A stretch of DNA of 28,632 nucleotides from Syntrophaceae bacterium UBA5764. GTDB lineage: Bacteria; Desulfobacterota; Syntrophia; Syntrophales; Smithellaceae. How positions within the stretch are numbered: position 1 is the stretch's first letter; each line of letters starts with the position of its first letter. The translations under genes were made by a program, and so were the position numbers. The stretch is taken from contig DIEW01000086.1 in the NCBI GenBank assembly GCA_002418825.1, forward strand, positions 1-28,632. The letters are read 5' to 3'. Shown in pieces: positions 23,994-28,632 of this stretch. The notes beneath the pieces are model-generated. The model ran no database searches. It was not told the origin of the DNA and worked only from the letters and a program-made list of their open reading frames with translations.

Positions 23994-25246
23994 TTGCGCA
24001 CCTGACCGTTGCCGTAGATGATAAATTTTGTGGTGGTTAATTCTTCCAGTCCCATTGGCCCAAAAGCATGCAACTTAGTCGTAGAAATGCCTATTTCCGC
24101 GCCCAGACCAAGTTCAAATCCGTCACTGAAGCGGGTAGAGGCGTTAACCAGGACAGTGGATGAATTGACTTCATTCAGAAATTTCTGCGCGTTTGAGTAG
24201 TTTTCGGTGATAATGGATTCCGTGTGCAGCGAGCCGTATTTTTCTATATGCGTGATGGCTTCATCGATATTTCCCACAATTTTTATGGCCAGAATTAAGT
24301 CAAGATATTCCGCATACCAGTCGTTTTCCGCCGCCGCTTCAGTATTTTTAATAATCTTTCTTGTTTTTTCGCAGCCTTTGATTATAACCCCGGCTTGGCG
24401 CATTTTTTTTGCCACACGGGGTAAAAAGTCGGAGGCGATATCTTGATGCACGAGCAGTGTTTCCATGGCGTTGCAGACGCCGGGACGTTGAACTTTGGCG
24501 TTAAAGCAAATTTCCACCGCCATGTCCGTATTCGCGTCTTTATCCACGAAAATATGGCAGACCCCTTTGTAATGCTTGATTACAGGTATTTTGGATTGGG
24601 CGACCACGGCACGAATGAGTTCTTCACCGCCGCGGGGTATAATCAAATCGATATATTCATCAAGCTGCAGCAGGGCGGAAACTCCTTCGCGGTCGGTAAA
24701 AGGAACCACCTGAATTGTCCCTGCGGGTATGGAGCTTTTGCGCAAAACATTCTGCAGTATGGAAACGACGGCCACATTGGAATTAATCGCTTCAGAGCCG
24801 CCGCGCAGAATGACCGCGTTGCCCGCTTTTAGACATAAGGCGGACGCATCCACCGTGACATTGGGACGGGATTCATAAATGATACCGATTACACCAAGCG
24901 GAATGCGCATGCGGCCGACTAAAAGGCCGTTGGGGCGACGCCACATCGAAGTAATCTTGCCCACCGGGTCAGGCAGAGCCGCAACTTCCCGCAATCCTTG
25001 TGCCATGGCTTCAATGGTCGCTTCTTTCAGTGTCAAACGGTCAATCATTGCCGCTGAAAGGCCGGATTTTTTAGCTTGTCTTAAATCCTTGGCATTTTCC
25101 TTAATGAGAAAATCGCTCTTTGCCAGAAGCTCCTGAGCCATTTTTAGCAGGACATCGTTTTTGTCCTCCGTTGATGCGTGCGCAAGATCACGCGCCGCTT
25201 TTAGCGCTTTCTCAGCGATTTGTCTTATTGAATTTTTTATGTCCAT
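23990..25246 (-). CDS. proA: Glutamate-5-semialdehyde dehydrogenase (gamma-glutamyl phosphate reductase)
   Basis: 418 residues from the ATG at 25246, with AGGA eight bases upstream; E. coli ProA is 417. The open frame extends to 25330, but the extra 28 residues do not belong to the family. Landmarks: PLGVIGIIYESRPNVT (116-131), NAVILRGGSEAINSN (143-157), LIIPRGGEELI (201-211), catalytic Cys258 in NAKVQRPGVCNAMETLL, and HTESIITEN and GAEIGISTTKLHAFGPMGLEEL near the C-terminus. It reduces gamma-glutamyl phosphate to the semialdehyde in proline synthesis. ProB is not in the window. nadD overlaps its end. Confidence 0.97.
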   Translation of the reverse strand: MDIKNSIRQIAEKALKAARDLAHASTEDKNDVLLKMAQELLAKSDFLIKENAKDLRQAKKSGLSAAMIDRLTLKEATIEAMAQGLREVAALPDPVGKITSMWRRPNGLLVGRMRIPLGVIGIIYESRPNVTVDASALCLKAGNAVILRGGSEAINSNVAVVSILQNVLRKSSIPAGTIQVVPFTDREGVSALLQLDEYIDLIIPRGGEELIRAVVAQSKIPVIKHYKGVCHIFVDKDANTDMAVEICFNAKVQRPGVCNAMETLLVHQDIASDFLPRVAKKMRQAGVIIKGCEKTRKIIKNTEAAAENDWYAEYLDLILAIKIVGNIDEAITHIEKYGSLHTESIITENYSNAQKFLNEVNSSTVLVNASTRFSDGFELGLGAEIGISTTKLHAFGPMGLEELTTTKFIIYGNGQVRK

Positions 25247-25308
25247 GAAGTATATCCTAATGCCTTTAAAAATAAATTTATATATATTTTTTTCAATTGT
25301 TGGTAAAA

Positions 25309-25328
25309 GCCGTTTATCATAAAACGGC
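25309..25328. promoter_or_regulatory. Palindrome between divergent proA and patatin genes
   Basis: GCCGTTT (25309-25315) and AAACGGC (25322-25328) are perfect arms around a 6-base centre. It is 63 bases upstream of proA, close to a weak minus-strand promoter-like sequence rich in TATA. Possible operator or leader hairpin. Confidence 0.3.
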
Positions 25329-25433
25329 ACAGTGAATATTAAGAAGTTGTTTTAAGTATCGACGCCCAAAACCGTTTTCTATTTACAGGACAAAGGGTTA
25401 AGTGTCAAGGGCTTTGCCGGGAGAGAAAAAAGT

Positions 25434-26501
25434 ATGAAGATGATAAAAATTAAAGCCGGTAAAGGTATTTATGAAACAGTCAAAGATGGTGGCTTTAATT
25501 TAAGTTCCATTTCCACCTATTTTGGAGCGGCGGTGGGACCGCGGTGGCTTATCGCCAGCGGATTTGATTTGACCCTTCTGAAAAGCGGGTTGTTGGGACA
25601 TTCGCGACCAGTGCATCTGATAGGGGCTTCGGCAGGAGCTTGGCGGTTTGCCGCATGGATTCAGCCGCAGGCCGTGCAATCATACAACAAACTGTTGAAC
25701 GGCTATATAAATACCAGGTATTCCCGAAAAGATAACCCGAAGACAGTTCTGGAAAAATTCACTTCTCTTATCAACGATTATTTGGAAGATGACGCGTTGC
25801 CTTTTGCCCTGAATAACAAAATATTTCGTTTGGCGGTTATTACGGCGCGCGCGCGCAATCTTGTTTCTTTTGAAACCGTTTTTGTGCAAAAAACAGGTCT
25901 GGCGGCCTGCTTTTTGGCAAATTTATTCAGTCGTAACAACATCTATCGTTTTGCCGAGAGAGTCGTGTTTTACGACGGCGCCAAGCCGCCGTATTTTTGT
26001 CTGCAGGCGGGATTTCATGGTTCATACGTGCGTCTTAATGAGATAAACTTTAAACACGCAGTTATGGCTTCCGGCGCTATTCCTTTGGTTGTGGCTGGGG
26101 TGAAAAACATATATGGGGCGCACCGTGGCACCTACCGCGACGGCGGATTGATTGACTATCATCTGGCGCATCAATTTGCGGCGCAAAAAAATGAAGTGGT
26201 ATTATTTTTTCATCATCAGGAAAGAATTATTCCCGGCTGGCTGGATAAAAAATTAAAAAAAAGGACGCCTGATGCTGAAACCTTGAGTAATGTTTTGATG
26301 GTCTATCCTTCGCCGGATTTCATAGAAAAACTGCCGAATAAAAAAGTGCCGGAGCGCGATGATTTCCTCACCTACATTGATGACCAGGACACAAGAATTA
26401 AAAACTGGAACAAAGCGGTGGAACTGGCGGCACCGCTGGGCGAGGAATTCTTGGAATTGGTGGAAAGCGGCAGGATAAAAGACGTGGTGGAAACGTTTTA
26501 A
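25434..26501 (+). CDS. Patatin-like phospholipase
   Basis: 355 residues, GGGAG ten bases before the ATG. Catalytic dyad of the patatin fold: nucleophile elbow GASAG (Ser66) and Asp236 in YRDGGLIDYH; MASGAIPLVVAG (211-222) is the usual patatin segment preceding the Asp. An oxyanion Gly-rich loop is probably FGAAVGPRW (30-38), less regular than the standard GGGxRG. No signal peptide is seen, so it is probably cytoplasmic or loosely membrane-associated. It likely cleaves acyl chains from phospholipids or other esters and could feed fatty acids to the CoA-ligase. The PflX-like gene follows within 13 bases and may be cotranscribed. Confidence 0.88.
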   Translation: MKMIKIKAGKGIYETVKDGGFNLSSISTYFGAAVGPRWLIASGFDLTLLKSGLLGHSRPVHLIGASAGAWRFAAWIQPQAVQSYNKLLNGYINTRYSRKDNPKTVLEKFTSLINDYLEDDALPFALNNKIFRLAVITARARNLVSFETVFVQKTGLAACFLANLFSRNNIYRFAERVVFYDGAKPPYFCLQAGFHGSYVRLNEINFKHAVMASGAIPLVVAGVKNIYGAHRGTYRDGGLIDYHLAHQFAAQKNEVVLFFHHQERIIPGWLDKKLKKRTPDAETLSNVLMVYPSPDFIEKLPNKKVPERDDFLTYIDDQDTRIKNWNKAVELAAPLGEEFLELVESGRIKDVVETF

Positions 26502-26514
26502 TATATTGTGTTTC

Positions 26515-27441
26515 ATGCCCGCAGAAGAAAAAATCATTAAGTTAAAGAAAATATTGGATAATTGCGTACTTTGTCCGCGTGCTTGCCGCGTTAACCGCGC
26601 GCAGGGAGAATTGGGTTTCTGTAAACTCCCGGCAAAGATAATTATGGATTGCGCTTTGGCGCATCATGGAGAAGAACCGCCTCTTTCCGGTCACCGGGGG
26701 GCGGGAACAATTTTTCTCGTTTCCTGCAACCTGGGTTGCGTTTATTGTCAGAATTATCAGATATCTCAATCGACGGAAGGTCAGAAGCTTACCGTGGAGC
26801 AAATGGCGGAAGTTATGCTGGATTTGCAGAAACGCGGCTGTCATAACGTCGAGCCGGTAACGCCCACACCGCAGACGCCGCTGATTATGGAAGCGCTGGT
26901 TTTGGCGCGCGCGAAAGGATTGGAAGTTCCCTTTGTCTATAACTGCGGTGGTTATGAAAATCCGGAAGTTATCAAACTGCTCGACGGCATGGTGGAAATT
27001 TATTTGCCGGATTTCAAATACGGGCAGGAAGATGTTGCGGTGGAATATTCCGCCGCGCCGGGATACCCGCGCTTTGCGCTGGCTTCGCTAAAAGAAATGG
27101 TGCGGCAGGTGGGAGATGAACTGGAGCTGGAAAACGGCGTAGCGAAAAAAGGTGTGATTACCCGACATCTAGTGCTGCCGGGGAAAATAGAAAATTCAAA
27201 AGAAGTTTTCCGTCTGATTAAAAAAGAAATATCGCTGAATGTGCCGATTAGTTTAATGTCGCAGTATTCGCCCCCGCCCAAAGTGCGCCGTCACCCGCTC
27301 CTATCCCGCCGGATTACTCCAGCTGAGTACCGGGAGGTTCTGGACTACGCTTTAAAGCTGGGCTTTAGGAATCTTTTTATTCAGGAAGTAAATGAATATG
27401 AGCTGACGCCGGATTTCAATCGGGAAAATCCGTTTGATTGA
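26515..27441 (+). CDS. Radical SAM protein, PflX/pyruvate formate-lyase-activase-like
   Basis: 308 residues from the ATG at 26515; a TTG nine bases earlier is also open and no good ribosome site is visible for either. Cysteines C17, C20, C24 and C36 (CVLCPRACRVN, FCK) form an N-terminal metal-type cluster. Radical SAM CNLGCVYC (C71, C75, C78) is followed by QNYQIS. NVEPVTPTPQTP, FVYNCGGYENPEVIKLLDG and IYLPDFKYG are typical of the PflX (COG1313) group, whose function is not established. No glycyl-radical enzyme is encoded in the window, so its target is unknown. It ends 100 bases before the convergent methyltransferase gene. Confidence 0.87.
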   Translation: MPAEEKIIKLKKILDNCVLCPRACRVNRAQGELGFCKLPAKIIMDCALAHHGEEPPLSGHRGAGTIFLVSCNLGCVYCQNYQISQSTEGQKLTVEQMAEVMLDLQKRGCHNVEPVTPTPQTPLIMEALVLARAKGLEVPFVYNCGGYENPEVIKLLDGMVEIYLPDFKYGQEDVAVEYSAAPGYPRFALASLKEMVRQVGDELELENGVAKKGVITRHLVLPGKIENSKEVFRLIKKEISLNVPISLMSQYSPPPKVRRHPLLSRRITPAEYREVLDYALKLGFRNLFIQEVNEYELTPDFNRENPFD

Positions 27442-27541
27442 TTTTAACAATGGGCACATCAGTGGCGCATGGTCTTTGGCGATCACAGGTCATTTGAATT
27501 CAGGGATTTCTTGCCTGCCGGATTTGGTTGTGCTGTTTTTA

Positions 27542-28381
27542 CTACAGTTTCTTGGCAATAACCGCAAATTCTTTGCTTTGCGCAGAAAAAGGCGTGCCCG
27601 CCACATCCGCATAATAATTTTCGATGGCAAAACCGCAGGCGGCAAACTCCCTCTCCACATCTTCAGGACTGAAATACTGCAGCCAATTATAAATTGTGCG
27701 CGTGCGCTTAGCCTCAATGATTGTGTATTGATCGAGGACCACTTTTTCCTTCTCATACTTGAAGATATTCAGAAAACCGTAATATTTATCGCGAGACCAG
27801 AAGCCATCGAGAAGATTGGCCTCATACAGAGCCTTTTCTTCCCGTTCGTTGAAGGCGTTTAAGGAATACACATCAAGGAGAACCGAACCGGCGGGTTCGA
27901 GAAACCGATGAAATTTGGCAATCATCGTTTTCCTTTGAGCCGGGCTGAGAGCGCAGAAATCGCACATAATCATCAGAACGAGGTCAAAACGCTCGTCCGT
28001 TTCAAAATCCAGATAGTTCCGGTTGACATAACGAATGGGCAGTTTCTCCCAAGTTGCCATTTCCTGCGCGTATTGGATTGACCGCTTCGAGAAATCTATG
28101 CCGGTGACCACCGCATGTCTTCGGGCCAGCCTTGTGGTATATAATCCGGGACCGCAGCCGAAATCGGCAATCGTCTTTCCTGCGCCGATGTTAAAACGGG
28201 AAACAATCCAATCCACCGACTGATCAATGAAAGCGATGTTTCGGGACGAGACATCCAGCTTTTCGTCCAAATGGAACTTGAGCATCTGCTTTGAGGTATG
28301 TTCATCCGTCCAGAGATCCGCGGCGTTATAGAATTCGAAGGGTTGCGGGCGGATGTCCATCATTTCAAGTTGTTCAAACAT
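27542..28381 (-). CDS. Class I SAM-dependent methyltransferase
   Basis: 279 residues, GGAAG six bases before the ATG. Rossmann methyltransferase: motif I IADFGCGPGLYTTRLA (71-86), Asp96 ending strand 2 (TGIDFSKRS), FDLVLMIMCDFCAL as motif IV (132-145), and SVLLDVYSLNAF further on (post-I region). The N-terminal ~60 residues (DLWTDEHTSKQMLKFHLD) form a lid. The acceptor substrate cannot be named; it resembles broad Methyltransf_25-type small-molecule enzymes. It is preceded by an attC-like site and another same-strand gene end, so it may be a cassette gene. No second attC-like site was found after its stop. Confidence 0.88.
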   Translation of the reverse strand: MFEQLEMMDIRPQPFEFYNAADLWTDEHTSKQMLKFHLDEKLDVSSRNIAFIDQSVDWIVSRFNIGAGKTIADFGCGPGLYTTRLARRHAVVTGIDFSKRSIQYAQEMATWEKLPIRYVNRNYLDFETDERFDLVLMIMCDFCALSPAQRKTMIAKFHRFLEPAGSVLLDVYSLNAFNEREEKALYEANLLDGFWSRDKYYGFLNIFKYEKEKVVLDQYTIIEAKRTRTIYNWLQYFSPEDVEREFAACGFAIENYYADVAGTPFSAQSKEFAVIAKKL

Positions 28382-28406
28382 TAATTTCTTCCACTCACTT
28401 TGTTCC

Positions 28407-28482
28407 CCAGAACGGCGTTGCGGTTAACGTTGCGCGTCAGGCGCGGCCCATCAGGATCGTCGTTTGTAACGAATTGTTAGGA
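28407..28482 (-). repeat. attC-like imperfect inverted repeat (possible integron cassette site)
   Basis: Read on the minus strand the site starts CCTAAC-AATT-CGTTAC and ends GCAACG-CC-GTTCTGG, about 75 bases overall. The outer arms pair as CCTAAC/GTT(CT)GG and the inner arms as CGTTAC/GCAACG, with unequal spacers (4 and 2) and a variable middle of about 40 bases containing CGCG/CGCG. This is the R-L-L-R layout of integron attC sites, and CTAACAATTCGTT is a common attC end. One core (GTTCTGG) departs from GTTRRRY, so the site may be decayed. It starts about 40 bases after one minus-strand stop and ends 25 bases before the next start. Confidence 0.5.
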
Positions 28483-28523
28483 AAAACTCTAAAGTAACAT
28501 TGTTGCCTGGTCCCAACAAAGGG

Positions 28524-28632
28524 TTAAATACCATCCGGAAGCTTGGGAGCCATCATTTTACTGCGATTCAGCTTGCGTCCGTCGACAACAAACGTGCCGT
28601 CGCCAACTGCGTGAACGGTGCGCTTCTCTTTT
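28524..28632 (-). CDS. C-terminal end of an unknown protein (runs off right edge)
   Basis: On the minus strand a frame is open from the edge to a TAA at 28524. The last 35 residues include RTVHAVGDGTFVVDGRKLNR and end MMAPKLPDGI. The composition is protein-like, but I recognise no family. It stops about 40 bases before the attC-like site, as a cassette gene would. The real extent lies outside the window. Confidence 0.5.
   Translation of the reverse strand, partial: KEKRTVHAVGDGTFVVDGRKLNRSKMMAPKLPDGI

Noticed and set aside
25247..25330. 28-residue N-terminal extension of ProA
   Set aside because: The ATG at 25246 has AGGA at a good distance and yields the E. coli-like length; the extension is AT-rich spacer.
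27434..27862. Plus-strand ORF of 142 codons
   Set aside because: Opposite-strand shadow of the methyltransferase, with no ribosome site and no protein-family motif.
1..28632. CRISPR arrays, tRNA/rRNA genes, insertion sequences, phage genes
   Set aside because: No regularly spaced repeats, tRNA-like cloverleaf, transposase motif or phage structural gene was recognised on reading both strands.

Overview
The window reads as chromosome of an anaerobic, fatty-acid-oxidising deltaproteobacterium, most like the Syntrophus/Smithella group of Desulfobacterota. This is inferred, not proven. The clues are many CoA-thioester genes (acyl-CoA ligase, two ~600-residue-type acyl-CoA dehydrogenases, hydroxyacyl-CoA dehydrogenase, thiolase, three crotonases, a class III CoA-transferase), the siroheme-dependent heme pathway (AhbD plus an AhbA/B-type protein) typical of sulfate reducers and their relatives, radical-SAM and iron-sulfur flavoproteins, and a moderate GC content. 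No rRNA, tRNA, CRISPR array, transposase or phage gene was seen.

Layout. 1-886 (-) is the N-terminal part of an acyl-CoA dehydrogenase running off the left edge. Divergent from it is an AMP-forming acyl-CoA ligase (1394-2986). Next come two overlapping lipoprotein genes: an ankyrin-repeat protein (3094-3885) and a predicted lipase/esterase (3882-5168). Convergent to these are a membrane-anchored serine hydrolase and a CaiB/BaiF CoA-transferase (5201-7887, -). An iron-sulfur flavoprotein gene (8054-8626, +) follows. On the minus strand then come DNA polymerase I (8746-11397), a Yip1-like membrane protein (11511-12167) and a heme-synthesis pair, ahbD with an AhbA/B-type siroheme decarboxylase subunit (12302-13850).

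14111-15855 (+) is a crotonase plus nitronate-monooxygenase/FabK-like operon. It is followed on the minus strand by a DUF4185-like lipoprotein and a dienoyl-CoA-isomerase-type crotonase (15868-17834). A palindrome-rich divergent region (17835-18283) leads into a beta-oxidation run on the plus strand: hydroxyacyl-CoA dehydrogenase, thiolase, acyl-CoA dehydrogenase and an enoyl-CoA isomerase/hydratase. Hairpins separate these, so they may be separate transcripts. Convergent to them is proA-nadD (23346-25246, -). Then come a patatin-like lipase and a PflX-type radical SAM protein (25434-27441, +).

The right edge (27542-28632, -) looks accessory: the tail of an unknown gene, an attC-like imperfect inverted repeat, then a SAM methyltransferase gene. 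This resembles an integron gene-cassette junction and is the most unusual part of the window.

Together the central genes can cover activation of a fatty acid to its CoA ester, dehydrogenation, repositioning of double bonds in unsaturated chains, hydroxyacyl oxidation and thiolysis. All functions are read from sequence motifs by eye. No database search was run, and promoter and operator calls are pattern matches only.
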